NCBI GenBank assembly: GCA_016193395.1
Contig: JACPSH010000008.1
Location: 31,001 to 95,000, forward strand
Direction of reading: 5' to 3'
Length of the DNA: 64,000 bases
Origin: Gammaproteobacteria bacterium
GTDB lineage: Bacteria; Pseudomonadota; Gammaproteobacteria; Eutrophobiales; Eutrophobiaceae
A model generated the notes under the pieces. The model worked only from the letters and a program-made list of their open reading frames with translations, did not search any database and was not told the origin of the DNA. Position numbers and translations under genes: made by a program. Shown piece by piece: positions 25,010 to 34,780 of the stretch (position 1 is its first letter; each line of letters opens with the position of its first letter).

Positions 25010-27466
25010 TTAGAAGAAGTTGCGCCGTACAGTAAACATCCATGTCCGTGGCTGGCCGGGGAAGCCATTGACATACCCGACCCCGCCGGACAGACCGTCT
25101 CCCTTATTGACATAGTACAATTCATCGGTCAGGTTGCGACCCTCGAGTGCAACAACCCACGCGCTGTCCCGATCCTCCCAGGTGATCCGACCGTTCAGAA
25201 GCGTATAGCTGTCGATCCTGCTCCCCGGACTGTTATCAGGATTCGTAAACACATCGTCCTGGTATGACACGTCCAGACGCGGCGTGACAACGCCGACGCC
25301 GGTTTCGAACCTGTATTGCGCGCCGATGCTCCACGTCAGTTCAGGCGTGAACTGCGTGATCGAATCAACGGGGATGCCTGTGACTGGATTGATGTCCTGA
25401 TACTCGAAGTCGAGCACGCCGAGGGACCCGTCGATCTGAAGACCATCTATGGGCACAAGATCCACCTCCAGCTCAGCCCCGAACACGTCGGCATTTCCAG
25501 CATTCGAGTTCAACAGGCACGGAACCCCGAAGATCGGCCCGAACTGGGCGGTGCAATTGAGGAAGGTGGCGGTGACTCCCTGATAATCGTTGTAGAACAA
25601 CGCACCGTTCAACCGCAGCCTGTTCTCGAACAACCGCGTCTTGGCGCCGACTTCAACCGTTTCCATTTCTTCCGGCTGGAACGAGACCGCCTGGACGCCA
25701 TAGAACGGGCGCGGATTGACGCCTCCGCCCTTATACCCCGTCGAGTACTGCGCATAGACCATGGCGTCTTCGGTTACGTCATAGCTGAGAGCGACTCGGT
25801 AGTCGATCCGGTCATCCTCGAACAGCCCCACCGTTCCGCTCAAGGTCGATATCAGGCAGTTCGGTGGATTACCCGGTGTACCCGGCGGCCCCAAGCACGG
25901 CTGGATCGGGCTGAAGTCCGGGTTTCTGCGCACATAGGTATATTCCTTCCTGTCGTCGCTATAGCGCAGGCCGGCGGTCAGCCGCAGGCGGTCGGTAATG
26001 CTGAAGATGCCGTTCGCGAAGACGGCGATGTTGCGCGTGTCCACGGGATCGGGGCCGTGGATGAAGTCAAAGGCGACATAGCCGAGATCGACCCGGGCAT
26101 CCAGGGTCGTCTCCGAATCGAAGTAGAAACCGCCGACGGTGATATCGGCGAAATCACCGATCGAGGTACTGATACGGATTTCCTGACTGATCTGATCGTG
26201 GATCATCCGCTGGAACAGCAGTGTGACGGGAAACGGCGTACCGTCCTGCTCGCTCGCAAATCCGGAATCGTACTCGCGGTAGCCCGTGATCGACTCGATC
26301 CGGAGGTTGTCCGTCGGGTTCCAGTCGATGTTCGCCGTGATGCTCTTGGATTCCACGTATTGCCGGCGGTCAACGACCAGGCCGTTGCGGGGGTCTTTGT
26401 AATCCGCGTAACTGACATAAGGATCGTCCGGGCTGAGCGGATCGCAGGAGTTCGCACCGAAGGCGATGAAACTGCACCCGACGGTGCCGGTGGCGAATCC
26501 GGGAATAGCGAGATTCTCCCAGATCATCGGGCCCGGCGCGGTCGGTGACAGGCCTGTGCCCGGCGTCAGAATGACCGGCGCAACCGTCGGGCCGGTCGCG
26601 AGCAGGGTATTGCCCACCGGCTCGGACTCGTCGTCCAGCCAATCCCCCGAAACATTGATTTCCAGGTCATCGCTCGGCAGCCAGCGCAGGGCCAGTCGGA
26701 CCGCGTGATACCCGATGCCACCCTCGTGCCCGGTGACACAATCGGCCCCGGTAATCTGGCTGCCGAAACTCGAGCCCGGATGTGTACAGCCGTAATCCAG
26801 GTTCTTGACGTGACCGTCCCGGGAGCGCGAAACGCCGGAAACGCGCGCGAACAGTTTATCTTCCATCAAAGTGAAATTGCTGCCCCCGCGGATATCGACA
26901 GCGTCGAATCTGCCGATTCCGGCTTCGATAAATCCGTTGCGCTCCGCCGACGGCCGTTGCGTATAGAGTTTGATCGCGCCGCCAATTGAGTTTTTGCCGG
27001 CCAGTGTCCCCTGTGGGCCACGCAGCACTTCCACCCGGTCGAGATCGAGAAGATCGAGAATCGAACCCGTCAGCGTCGAATAATAGACGTCATCGACGTA
27101 CAGGCCCACACCCGCCTCCAGCGCCGGATTGAAGTCGGTCTGGCCGACGCCGCGGATAAACCCGATGAGCGCAGGCCCGGCAAAGGCACCGGCCCGGGTC
27201 AAGGTGATGTTCGGCACTTGGGCAGAAATTTCCTCGATGGTGTTGTGGCCGCGGGCATCGAGCATCTCACCCGTCATCGCGGTAATCGCGATCGGCGTAT
27301 CCTGAACGTCCTGTTCCCTGAACTGGGCGGTGACAATGATTTCCTCCAACTCACCCTGAGCCGAGGCGGCTTCGACCATGACTGCCATAAGCAGCAGAGC
27401 TACGAACGGATATCGCAGGATCGCGCTGTCGAGCGGGCTGGATACTTCCTGAGTTCGAACTGACAT
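25010..27466 (-). CDS. TonB-dependent outer-membrane receptor
   Basis: 818 residues. The start is ATG 27466 because GGGGGAGGA lies 7 bases upstream; an in-frame ATG at 27490 precedes that signal. A signal peptide ends near MVEAASAQG, followed by EEIIVTAQFREQDVQDTPIA, the plug (VEVLRGPQGTLAGKNSIGG) and a barrel ending in FTVRRNFF. It is the second IVTAQ-type receptor here. It lies 24 bases downstream of a secreted serine hydrolase gene, suggesting that the hydrolase releases, and the receptor imports, a related substrate. Confidence 0.93.
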   Translation of the reverse strand: MSVRTQEVSSPLDSAILRYPFVALLLMAVMVEAASAQGELEEIIVTAQFREQDVQDTPIAITAMTGEMLDARGHNTIEEISAQVPNITLTRAGAFAGPALIGFIRGVGQTDFNPALEAGVGLYVDDVYYSTLTGSILDLLDLDRVEVLRGPQGTLAGKNSIGGAIKLYTQRPSAERNGFIEAGIGRFDAVDIRGGSNFTLMEDKLFARVSGVSRSRDGHVKNLDYGCTHPGSSFGSQITGADCVTGHEGGIGYHAVRLALRWLPSDDLEINVSGDWLDDESEPVGNTLLATGPTVAPVILTPGTGLSPTAPGPMIWENLAIPGFATGTVGCSFIAFGANSCDPLSPDDPYVSYADYKDPRNGLVVDRRQYVESKSITANIDWNPTDNLRIESITGYREYDSGFASEQDGTPFPVTLLFQRMIHDQISQEIRISTSIGDFADITVGGFYFDSETTLDARVDLGYVAFDFIHGPDPVDTRNIAVFANGIFSITDRLRLTAGLRYSDDRKEYTYVRRNPDFSPIQPCLGPPGTPGNPPNCLISTLSGTVGLFEDDRIDYRVALSYDVTEDAMVYAQYSTGYKGGGVNPRPFYGVQAVSFQPEEMETVEVGAKTRLFENRLRLNGALFYNDYQGVTATFLNCTAQFGPIFGVPCLLNSNAGNADVFGAELEVDLVPIDGLQIDGSLGVLDFEYQDINPVTGIPVDSITQFTPELTWSIGAQYRFETGVGVVTPRLDVSYQDDVFTNPDNSPGSRIDSYTLLNGRITWEDRDSAWVVALEGRNLTDELYYVNKGDGLSGGVGYVNGFPGQPRTWMFTVRRNFF

Positions 27467-27490
27467 AAGCTGTCCTCCCCCGTATTTCAT

Positions 27491-28741
27491 TCACGGCCGC
27501 CACGCCGATGCGGCGGCAAAAAAGGCCAACGATTCCTCCTGCCCGGACTCATCGCCGGGCGGGAAATAGCTGAACTTGACGATAACTGTGCGGGTGGCCG
27601 GATCGATGTAGATGAACTGCCCCTGCAGACCAATGGCGGCATAGGCGTGTCCGTCATCCATGGTCCACCAGTGGTGCCCGTAACCACCCCTCGCCGAATC
27701 CTCGGCCCGACTCCGGGACCGGGTGGATTCCTCCACCCAATCCGAAGATACGATCTGATGACCGTTCAGCCGGCCGTCATTCAGCATCATCTGACCGAAA
27801 CGGGCGAAGTCACGCAGCGTGCCGTTGAAGCCGGCACCGCTGAATTCCCGCCCGACACCAGGCGGGCCGTCCATGATGAAGAAGCCGTCCTCCTCGGCGC
27901 CCAACGGTTCCCACAGCCGCTGTGTCATGTACGCGGAGAGGGTGCTGCCGCTCACCCTTTCAATCAGCCAGCCCAGAACAGCCGTATCGATCGTCTTGTA
28001 AGCAAACACTTCCCCTGGCGGATGAAGCCGCGGGATGGTCCGTGCGACGTCGGCGAAGCGGGATACGTTCTTGACGAGGGCGAGGACATGATTGGTCGCA
28101 GCGGTTCCCGGGTTCTGGAAATCGTACCGCTCCTCGTAGTCAACCCCGGACCGCATCATGAGGATCTGGCGGATGGTCACGCCGTCGTAGCCGCCGCCCT
28201 TCAGTTCCGGCAGATAGGCGGTGATGTCGTCGTCCAGCGACCGGATTCTTCCCTCTTCGAGGGCGCAACCGATCAACACCGATATGAAGGACTTGGTCGT
28301 CGACCAGCCGATGAAGTGGGTGGCTTCGTCACTGTTATTGCGATACGTCTCGTAAATGATCCTGCCGTCCTTCATCAGCAGCAGTGCGTTGGTCTGCGTT
28401 CGATCCGGGAACGCCTCTGCCGGATAGGTGCTTCCCTGAAACGTATACGTGAAATCAAGTGGATGGTCCGCGCGTGGCAATCTCGATACTGGCCCCGATC
28501 GCGCGACCGTCCGCGTCGTGAACAGCGTGTCCATGCTACGGAACGTCAGAACATTGATGTCGGGATCCAGCATCGCCCATCGTGCGTTCTGAAGGGCTGC
28601 CGGCACTTCGGATGCCGGCCCAATCCCGGCAAACTCGGAGTTCATGGTCGTCGGCGCCGGATGTGCCGTATGGGGGAAACCCGCGGCAGCGATCACCTGC
28701 ACGGCGAGCAGCCGAGTGAGAAGTCTGGCGCCGCGTTTCAT
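27491..28741 (-). CDS. Secreted serine hydrolase, beta-lactamase/NylB-type fold
   Basis: 416 residues from ATG 28741 with a signal peptide (LLTRLLAVQVIAAAGF). Class C beta-lactamase-fold markers are the nucleophile motif STTK (in GWSTTKSFISVLIG), a YKT in place of YxN (VFAYKTIDTAVLGW) and the C-terminal GYGHHWWTMDDG. The family includes esterases, 6-aminohexanoate-dimer hydrolase and D-aminopeptidases, so esterase or amidase activity is more likely than antibiotic resistance. It forms an operon with the TonB receptor 24 bases downstream. Confidence 0.85.
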   Translation of the reverse strand: MKRGARLLTRLLAVQVIAAAGFPHTAHPAPTTMNSEFAGIGPASEVPAALQNARWAMLDPDINVLTFRSMDTLFTTRTVARSGPVSRLPRADHPLDFTYTFQGSTYPAEAFPDRTQTNALLLMKDGRIIYETYRNNSDEATHFIGWSTTKSFISVLIGCALEEGRIRSLDDDITAYLPELKGGGYDGVTIRQILMMRSGVDYEERYDFQNPGTAATNHVLALVKNVSRFADVARTIPRLHPPGEVFAYKTIDTAVLGWLIERVSGSTLSAYMTQRLWEPLGAEEDGFFIMDGPPGVGREFSGAGFNGTLRDFARFGQMMLNDGRLNGHQIVSSDWVEESTRSRSRAEDSARGGYGHHWWTMDDGHAYAAIGLQGQFIYIDPATRTVIVKFSYFPPGDESGQEESLAFFAAASAWRP

Positions 28742-29152
28742 GTAGTGCTCGTTGGGTGTACCTTCGCGTTCATGCCGAGACAGCCGGGACCTGGCCCCGT
28801 ACGCAGAGGCCGAATGCCGCATTCTTGGAGGCGTGATGAGTCCGGTCATCTCCCATTTGGGATATGTCGCGGCAGGTTTGTGTACTGCATCGGAATGCCG
28901 GTCTTGTCGGGCTCTGTCCAGCCTCAGTCACGGCGCGGCTCAACTGACAGGCGGCGTCCGGTACCGTTGTCCACCCGCAGTGGAAGCGCCCAATGAGGGG
29001 CAGGTGGAGCGAGGACGCTCAACGGCACCCGGCGCCAGGCCCCGGCTGTTGCTGACACAGAGCATTCAGGAGTGCGCAGAGCCCGCCCCCGTACGTAGAA
29101 GGCGTGGGGCGGGGAACGCGCATTTTTCAACGAACTGTTAGGGAGAAGAACC
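28742..29152. other. 411-base non-coding gap between divergent genes
   Basis: No coding region is supported. It should contain promoters for the serine hydrolase operon (minus) and the MetE-like gene (plus). Near the right end, CGCATTTTTCAACGAACTGT followed by TAGGG (about 29121-29143) resembles one terminus of the MITE-like element at 34781-35000. Confidence 0.5.
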
Positions 29153-30412
29153 GTGCCTCGCAGATCCGTTGCCAGATGCGCCTCCGTACGGAAGAAGGCC
29201 AGGCTGAAGACGTCCGGTGAGACCACCGGTCGAATCCTGAGCACGCACGTGGGCAGCCTCATCCGTCCGCCGGCCCTGATCCCGTTTCTCGAGGCGCAGC
29301 GTGACAAGTACGCCCGTGACGAGCAGGCCTACAAGGCGTGTCTGCACGACTCGGTGGCCGAGGTGGTGCGGCGCCAGGCCGCGATCGGGTTGGACGTCAT
29401 CAACGACGGCGAGTTCGGCAAGAACATCAGCTGGTCGCGCTACGTACTGGAGCGGATGAGCGGTTTCGTGCAACGCCCGGTCGAGAAGAACGGCGGGATG
29501 CCGGCAGCGGTAGTGGGACGGGACCGTCACGAGTTCGCCGAGTTCTACGCCGAATACGACCGCAGCCAGGGTTTCGCCGGCATGAGCGGGTGGGTGGTGA
29601 CAGGGCCGGTTCGTTACACGGGGCAAGTGGCGATCCAGCGCGACATTGAGAACCTCAAGGCCGCCGTCAGGGGCGTGAAAGCAGTGGATTTCTTCATGTC
29701 GGCGGTGGCGCCCGCGAGCGTGGCCCCGGATCGGTGCGATGAGTACTACAAGAGCGACGAGGAATATGTCTTCGCGGTCGCCGGGGCGCTGCGCGAGGAA
29801 TACAGAGCCATTGTCGAGGCGGGGTTCATCCTGCAGGTGGACGATGCCTACCTGGCGACGACCTATGAAGTGATGGTGCCGCCGAGAACACTCCGCGACT
29901 ACCGCAAGTGGGCGGCGATCCGCGTGGAGGCCCTGAATCACGCCCTGCAGGGGTTGCCGGAGGAACGCACGCGCTACCACGTCTGCTGGGGAAGCTGGAA
30001 CGGGCCGCATGCCTTCGATGTGGAGATGAAGCGCATCGTGGATCTGATCCTGCGGGTGAAGGCCGGCGGCTACCTGCTGGAAATGGCGAACGCCCGTCAC
30101 GAGCATGAATGGCGGGTGTGGGAAGAGGTGAAGCTGCCTGCGGGGAAGGTGCTCATTCCCGGCGTCATCAGCCACGCGACCAACGTCGTGGAACATCCGG
30201 AGCTCGTTGCCGAGCGCCTGGTGCGCCTTGCGCGGCTTGTGGGTCGGGAGAATGTCATGGCCGGCACGGACTGCGGCTTCGCACAGGGACCGTTCGTGCA
30301 GCGCGTGCATCCGAGCATCATGTGGGCGAAATTAATTTCCTTGGTCGATGGCGCGCGCCTTGCCTCGAAATGCCTGTGGAAGGCCCCCGCGCGAACCCGC
30401 CGATCCAGCTGA
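29153..30412 (+). CDS. MetE-like (cobalamin-independent methionine synthase C-terminal fold) protein
   Basis: 419 residues from GTG 29153 with GGGAG 8 bases upstream. The sequence shows the UROD/MetE-like TIM-barrel features THVGSLIRPP, INDGEFGKNISWSRYVLERM, LQVDDAYLATTY, the metal-site-type HVCWGSWNGPH and GTDCGFAQ. It lacks the N-terminal MetE domain, so it is the stand-alone family that transfers methyl groups or acts on unknown substrates, not classical methionine synthase. In catabolic clusters such proteins are sometimes linked to demethylation; that is only a suggestion here. Confidence 0.8.
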   Translation: MPRRSVARCASVRKKARLKTSGETTGRILSTHVGSLIRPPALIPFLEAQRDKYARDEQAYKACLHDSVAEVVRRQAAIGLDVINDGEFGKNISWSRYVLERMSGFVQRPVEKNGGMPAAVVGRDRHEFAEFYAEYDRSQGFAGMSGWVVTGPVRYTGQVAIQRDIENLKAAVRGVKAVDFFMSAVAPASVAPDRCDEYYKSDEEYVFAVAGALREEYRAIVEAGFILQVDDAYLATTYEVMVPPRTLRDYRKWAAIRVEALNHALQGLPEERTRYHVCWGSWNGPHAFDVEMKRIVDLILRVKAGGYLLEMANARHEHEWRVWEEVKLPAGKVLIPGVISHATNVVEHPELVAERLVRLARLVGRENVMAGTDCGFAQGPFVQRVHPSIMWAKLISLVDGARLASKCLWKAPARTRRSS

Positions 30413-30591
30413 TCTTCAGTCTGCCGCTGCCAGCAGGCCGGCGTCCTGAACGGCATCGCCCCACCGGTCGTATGTCGCAGGCTGCGGGCCCGTCATGAGA
30501 AATAGGGACGGGAGGCCGGCACGGCCGTCCGGCCCGTTACGCCTGTGGCGCCAGCAGAACACAGCGCTCAATCGCCGGCTGCGGATCCCCG

Positions 30592-30795
30592 CTACTTCTT
30601 CAGGCTGTTGCGGGCGTACTCGAGAATTTCCTGCAGGGCCGCGTCGTCGCCGACCTGGTTCGCGAGCAGCAGGATGATCTTGGCGTTCAGCTTGTTGCTC
30701 TCGTCCTGCGAGAGCCCCTCGTGCAGCTCGATGAGCCGCGCGTAGAACGCGTCCGGATCGGCGACGCCTGGCTCGGTGCGTAGCTTGCCCGGCAC
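30592..30795 (-). CDS. DUF2783 small protein
   Basis: 67 residues from GTG 30795, four bases after the MBL hydrolase stop, with GGAGGG about 9 bases upstream. The sequence DPDAFYARLIELHEGLSQDE, KIILLLANQVGDDA matches the DUF2783 pattern, found beside FAD hydroxylases and homogentisate or gentisate genes. Function is unknown. It is the last gene of the minus-strand homogentisate block. A relative lies at 7719-7913. Confidence 0.8.
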   Translation of the reverse strand: MPGKLRTEPGVADPDAFYARLIELHEGLSQDESNKLNAKIILLLANQVGDDAALQEILEYARNSLKK

Positions 30796-30799
30796 CGGA

Positions 30800-31750
30800 T
30801 CAGCCCTCCAGGGACTTCCACATCTCGGCGTCGCGCTCCGCCGTCCAGATCCTCGGATCGCGGATGCCGCCGGCCTCGTCATAGGCCCGGCTTACGTCGA
30901 AGGGCAGGCAGTGGTCGAAGATCACCCAGTCGCCGAATTCAGGCTTGAGCGCCGAGTAGGTCTCCCTGTAAATCGCGTTCAGGTCGCGTCCCGCACTGCG
31001 ACCCTGCTTCACCGATTCGAACATCCGTGTGATGAACGCGCGCGTCCCCTCGATGCCGGCCTTGATCGTTTCCGGCGTCGTCAGCGCATTCCCGCGCCCG
31101 GGGACCAGCGCCTTCGGGCCGAGCGCGGCCACGCGATCCAGCGTGGCGGGCCAGTCCGTAAGGTAGGCATCGCCCGTGTAGGGCGTCGCGCCGCATTCCA
31201 CCAGATCGCCGCTGAAAAGCACTTTTTCCCCCGGCAGCCAGACGACCGTGTCGCCCTTTGTGTGGCCGCGCCCGAGCTGCAGGAACTTCACTTCGGTGCG
31301 GCCCAGCCAGAGCGTCATCTCTCCACGGAAGGAGATGGTCGGCCAGGTGAGGCCCGGAATGGAATCGCCGCCGCGGAACAGGCGCGGGAAGCGTTCGTAC
31401 TCGGACTTGTAGTCCTGCTCGCCGCGCTCGACGATCAGCTCGTAGGTGTCGTGGCTGGCGATGATGTGCTCCGCCTTGTAGGCGGAAGCGCCGAGCACGC
31501 GCACCGCGTGGTAGTGGGTGAGCACGACGTAGCGGATGGGCTTGTCGGTCACCGAACGGATCTTCGCGATGACGTCCGCCGCCATGATGGGCGTCGCCTG
31601 CGTGTCGATCACCATCACCGCGTCGTCGCCGATGACGACGCCCGTGTTGGGGTCACCCTCCGCGGTGTAGGCGTAGGCGTTATCGGCCAGCCGGCCGAAA
31701 GTGATCTTCTTGTCTTCCAGGTCCGCCTGGGAGGCGAATTTCTTGGCCAT
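30800..31750 (-). CDS. MBL-fold hydrolase with altered metal motif
   Basis: 316 residues from ATG 31750 (MAKKFASQADLED). The metallo-beta-lactamase fold is clear: VMVIDTQATP, the metal motif, GRGHTKGDTVVWLPG and LFSGDLVECG. The canonical HxHxDH motif reads HYHAVR here, so the Asp and third His of the second metal site are replaced. The protein may bind one metal ion or act differently from glyoxalase II-like enzymes. It is co-transcribed with DUF2783 and lies downstream of the FAD hydroxylase and MFS genes. Confidence 0.85.
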   Translation of the reverse strand: MAKKFASQADLEDKKITFGRLADNAYAYTAEGDPNTGVVIGDDAVMVIDTQATPIMAADVIAKIRSVTDKPIRYVVLTHYHAVRVLGASAYKAEHIIASHDTYELIVERGEQDYKSEYERFPRLFRGGDSIPGLTWPTISFRGEMTLWLGRTEVKFLQLGRGHTKGDTVVWLPGEKVLFSGDLVECGATPYTGDAYLTDWPATLDRVAALGPKALVPGRGNALTTPETIKAGIEGTRAFITRMFESVKQGRSAGRDLNAIYRETYSALKPEFGDWVIFDHCLPFDVSRAYDEAGGIRDPRIWTAERDAEMWKSLEG

Positions 31751-31825
31751 GCGCTTTAACCTCGTGCACTGCGATCGGAACTCCAAAGATTAAGGGTTGG
31801 TCTGGTGCCGTTCAATGGCGGGTCT

Positions 31826-33022
31826 TCAAGCGCTCGAGAGCGCCGGCTTCCTTACCTGCACTATCTCCCGTTGCTTGAAGACAGGCGGCAGGATCAGGGC
31901 GAGTGAGGCAGCGAAGAGCGCCACCCCCAGCCACAGCACATTCGAGTAATCGTCCTCCCGGATCACGCGCGCGGCGATCCACGGCCCGTTCGCGAGCCCG
32001 AGCATCTGGAAGGCCACCGCGTACACGACCACACGGCCGGCGCGGTCAAAGCTCGCCATGGCTGCGAGAAGATAGGGATGTGTGAGGTTCCACCCGTAAT
32101 TGTAGATGCAGACCGCGATCGCGTAGGTCCAGGCGCCGGTCCGTCCAAACAGCAGGAACAGGGGCAGGAGGGTGAGTAGTATGGCCAGGGACAGCGGCCG
32201 CGCGCGTCCGAAACGGCTGCCGATCAGCGCGGCACACAGCGCCCCGCAGACCCCTGCGAACTGCGAGGCCGTGAGACCGTTCGCTACCTGCTGCTCGGTC
32301 GCGCCGCCGTTCACGCCGATGAGGAACAGGTAGGCCCAGACCACGCCCTGGCCCAGGAAGTAGCAGAACATGGCGACGAGCGCCATCCCGGTGAAGTTCC
32401 GCGGCAGGCTCACGGCGTCCTGTTCGATCTGCGCATGCTCCGCGCCGAAGCGCGGCAGCCAGGCCGTGAACAGCAATCCGCTCGCAGGGAAAATCGCGAA
32501 GAAGAGGAGCACGCCGTTCATCCCGACGACTGCATAGACCGTGGGCATGGCGAAAAGCACGACGGCGCCGTAGATCAGCACCCACATGATGAGCCAGCCG
32601 AAGTTCCGATCCGGGTTGGCGGTGAGTCCCACCACGGCGAAACTGAGCGAAACCACGCCCCCCGCGCCCAGCCCGCATACGAAGCGGAGCACGCCGAAGA
32701 CCGGCGCCGATTCCGCAAGCAGGGAGGCAAGGTTGCCAAGGACCATGACGATCAGCGAAACGGCGAACACGCGGCGCCAGTCGAAGCGCGCGGCGAATAA
32801 GGTCATCGCGACCGTGGTGAGCGCGATGCCCCACATTTCCGCGGAGGCGATGTCGCCCGCCGCCTGCTCGGAGAAGCCGAGATACTGCACCATACCCTGC
32901 ACGAAGCCGGGCTGGACGATGAAGACTTCCGGCCCGATCACGGCCATGTACAGCGCGGCGAACAGCCCTCTGCGGCTGTTTACGTCCACGTCGCCGCTAC
33001 CTTCGCCGGTTCGGTGCAGCAT
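31826..33022 (-). CDS. MFS transporter
   Basis: 398 residues with about 12 hydrophobic segments and a basic inter-helix loop in the MFS A-motif position (FAARFDWRRVFAVSLIVMVL). GGAGGAAGG directly precedes ATG 33022. Its place between the FAD hydroxylase and the MBL hydrolase suggests uptake of an aromatic acid or efflux of an intermediate. The subfamily is not recognised. Confidence 0.85.
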   Translation of the reverse strand: MLHRTGEGSGDVDVNSRRGLFAALYMAVIGPEVFIVQPGFVQGMVQYLGFSEQAAGDIASAEMWGIALTTVAMTLFAARFDWRRVFAVSLIVMVLGNLASLLAESAPVFGVLRFVCGLGAGGVVSLSFAVVGLTANPDRNFGWLIMWVLIYGAVVLFAMPTVYAVVGMNGVLLFFAIFPASGLLFTAWLPRFGAEHAQIEQDAVSLPRNFTGMALVAMFCYFLGQGVVWAYLFLIGVNGGATEQQVANGLTASQFAGVCGALCAALIGSRFGRARPLSLAILLTLLPLFLLFGRTGAWTYAIAVCIYNYGWNLTHPYLLAAMASFDRAGRVVVYAVAFQMLGLANGPWIAARVIREDDYSNVLWLGVALFAASLALILPPVFKQREIVQVRKPALSSA

Positions 33023-33110
33023 CCTTCCTCCAGATGTAGCGGGGGTTTCGCCTTGCGGGCGCGGTCGGTCGCCCTGGAATTCGAGCCATCAGGTTCGTTC
33101 GTGGATCCGA

Positions 33111-34775
33111 CTACGCGAGAGCGTTGCTGCCGCCGCGCGCCCGCGCGAGCGCAGTGCCCACCCTGGCGGGATCGAAGCGCCGCCAGCGCGCCGCCACGTG
33201 CTGGTCGGGTCGGATGAGATAGAAGGTGCCCGGCTTCGCGTCGAAGTGCTTCGCCACGAGCCCCTTGCAGTCTTGGAGATTCGCAGCGAACCCGCTGCTC
33301 ACGGTGAGCACTTCAACACCCGGCACGTCCTTCGGCGCAGCGCCATCGGCGAAATAGAGCCCCACGAAGCGATCCCCGAGCTGCTTCAGCAGCCACATGT
33401 CCTTCCCGGCAACGCGCACCGGTGCATCGATGCACGGCGCTCCCGGCCGCTGCCGGTCGGTGAATCGATCCTCATCGGGCGTGTTCAACGGTGAGCCGTC
33501 CAGCACGCAGGGCACCGACAGCCGCCCGGGATTGACAAAGCGGCGTGCAAACGGGAAGTCGCGGGCCAGCTCCAGGGTCGCGTTGCGGAAGGCGAGGCTG
33601 ACTTCGCTCTTCGGCGTCATGAAGTCCGTGCTGCGCGAGGAGTTCAGGATGTTCTCGTCCGCCCCCTGTATGCGTTCTGCATCGTAGCTCGCAAGGAGCG
33701 CCGGGGGCGCTTTGCCCTTCAGGACCAGCGCCAGCTTCCAGGCCAGGTTGTCGACGTCCTGCAGACCCCCGTTGGCGCCGCGCGCGCCGAAAGGCGAGAC
33801 GAGGTGCGCGGAATCCCCGGCGAAGATCACGCGATCGTGGACGAAGTGCTGCATGCGCCGGCACTGGAAGGTGTAGAGACTCACCCATTCATATTCGAAA
33901 TCTATATCCGGTCCGAGGAACGCACGCACCATCCGATCCACGTTCTCTTCCTTCAAGGCTTCCTCGCGATCGACGTGCCAGCCCATCTGGAAGTCGATGC
34001 GCCAGACGTCGTCCGCCTGCTTGTGTATGAGCGAAGTCCGGCCCGGGTTGAACGGCGGATCGAACCAGAAGCGCCGGATGGCGGGGAAATCCGCCTTCAT
34101 GCGCACGTCGGCAATGAGGAAATGGTCCTCGAACACGCGCCCCTCGAAATCCAGGTCGAGCATGGTGCGCACCGGGCTGCGGCAGCCGTCCGCTGCCACC
34201 AGGTAATCACAATCCAGCCGGTACTCGCCCTCCGGGGTTCTTGCTGTGACGCGCACGCCCTGCGTTCCGTTCTCCACGCCGACTACCTCGTTCTGCCAGC
34301 GCAATTCGGAATCCGGGCATGCGGCCAGTTTCTCGACCAGGTATTCCTCCGCGTAGTACTGCTGCAGGTTGATGAAGGCCGGAAACTTCTGCTCCTTGTC
34401 CGGAAGCAGATCGAAGGTGTAGAGGGGCTCGGGATCGTTCCCGAAGTACACGTAGCCCTGGTTCCAGGTGATGCCTTTGGCCAGCATTTGTTCGCCGGTG
34501 CCGAGCCGGTCCAGGATCTCCAGCGTGCGCTTGGCCCAGCAGATGGCACGGGAGCCGTCGCTCACGGTGTTGGTCTTCTCCAGCACCACCGAAGCAATGC
34601 CGTGGCGCGCGAGATCGACGGCGGTAGCCAGTCCAATCGGCCCGCCTCCCGCTATCACGACGGGGAAGTGCCGGACCTCCGGCGAACCGAGTTCCTGCGG
34701 CCTGGTGAACGGGTAAGTGCGTCGTGCCTGCCGCGCCCGCCTCCTGGCCTTGCCGACATCCTGGAACTTTGCCAT
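33111..34775 (-). CDS. FAD-dependent aromatic hydroxylase (PheA/TfdB, MhpA-like), homogentisate block
   Basis: 554 residues from ATG 34775 (MAKFQDVGKARRRA). Motifs: VIAGGGPIGLATAVDLARHG, DG in DYLVAADGCRSPVR, GD in VIFAGDSAHLVSPFGARGAN, and a thioredoxin-like C-terminal domain ending RPDQHVAARWRRFD. It is a paralogue of 6071-7717. Next to maiA, FAH and hmgA it may be the ring hydroxylase that produces homogentisate, for example from 3-hydroxyphenylacetate, or it may feed a parallel phenolic. The 221-base gap to maiA is occupied by a MITE-like element. Confidence 0.88.
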   Translation of the reverse strand: MAKFQDVGKARRRARQARRTYPFTRPQELGSPEVRHFPVVIAGGGPIGLATAVDLARHGIASVVLEKTNTVSDGSRAICWAKRTLEILDRLGTGEQMLAKGITWNQGYVYFGNDPEPLYTFDLLPDKEQKFPAFINLQQYYAEEYLVEKLAACPDSELRWQNEVVGVENGTQGVRVTARTPEGEYRLDCDYLVAADGCRSPVRTMLDLDFEGRVFEDHFLIADVRMKADFPAIRRFWFDPPFNPGRTSLIHKQADDVWRIDFQMGWHVDREEALKEENVDRMVRAFLGPDIDFEYEWVSLYTFQCRRMQHFVHDRVIFAGDSAHLVSPFGARGANGGLQDVDNLAWKLALVLKGKAPPALLASYDAERIQGADENILNSSRSTDFMTPKSEVSLAFRNATLELARDFPFARRFVNPGRLSVPCVLDGSPLNTPDEDRFTDRQRPGAPCIDAPVRVAGKDMWLLKQLGDRFVGLYFADGAAPKDVPGVEVLTVSSGFAANLQDCKGLVAKHFDAKPGTFYLIRPDQHVAARWRRFDPARVGTALARARGGSNALA

Positions 34776-34780
34776 GGTTG

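Noticed and set aside
27491..28741. Antibiotic-inactivating beta-lactamase.
   Set aside because: The SxxK motif is general to the fold. The middle motif differs from true class C enzymes, and it is coupled to a TonB receptor, so an esterase/amidase role is more likely.
29121..29143. A second complete MITE-like element upstream of the MetE-like gene.
   Set aside because: Only one terminus-like stretch is visible; no matching opposite end or internal hairpins were found within 400 bases, so at most it is a remnant.
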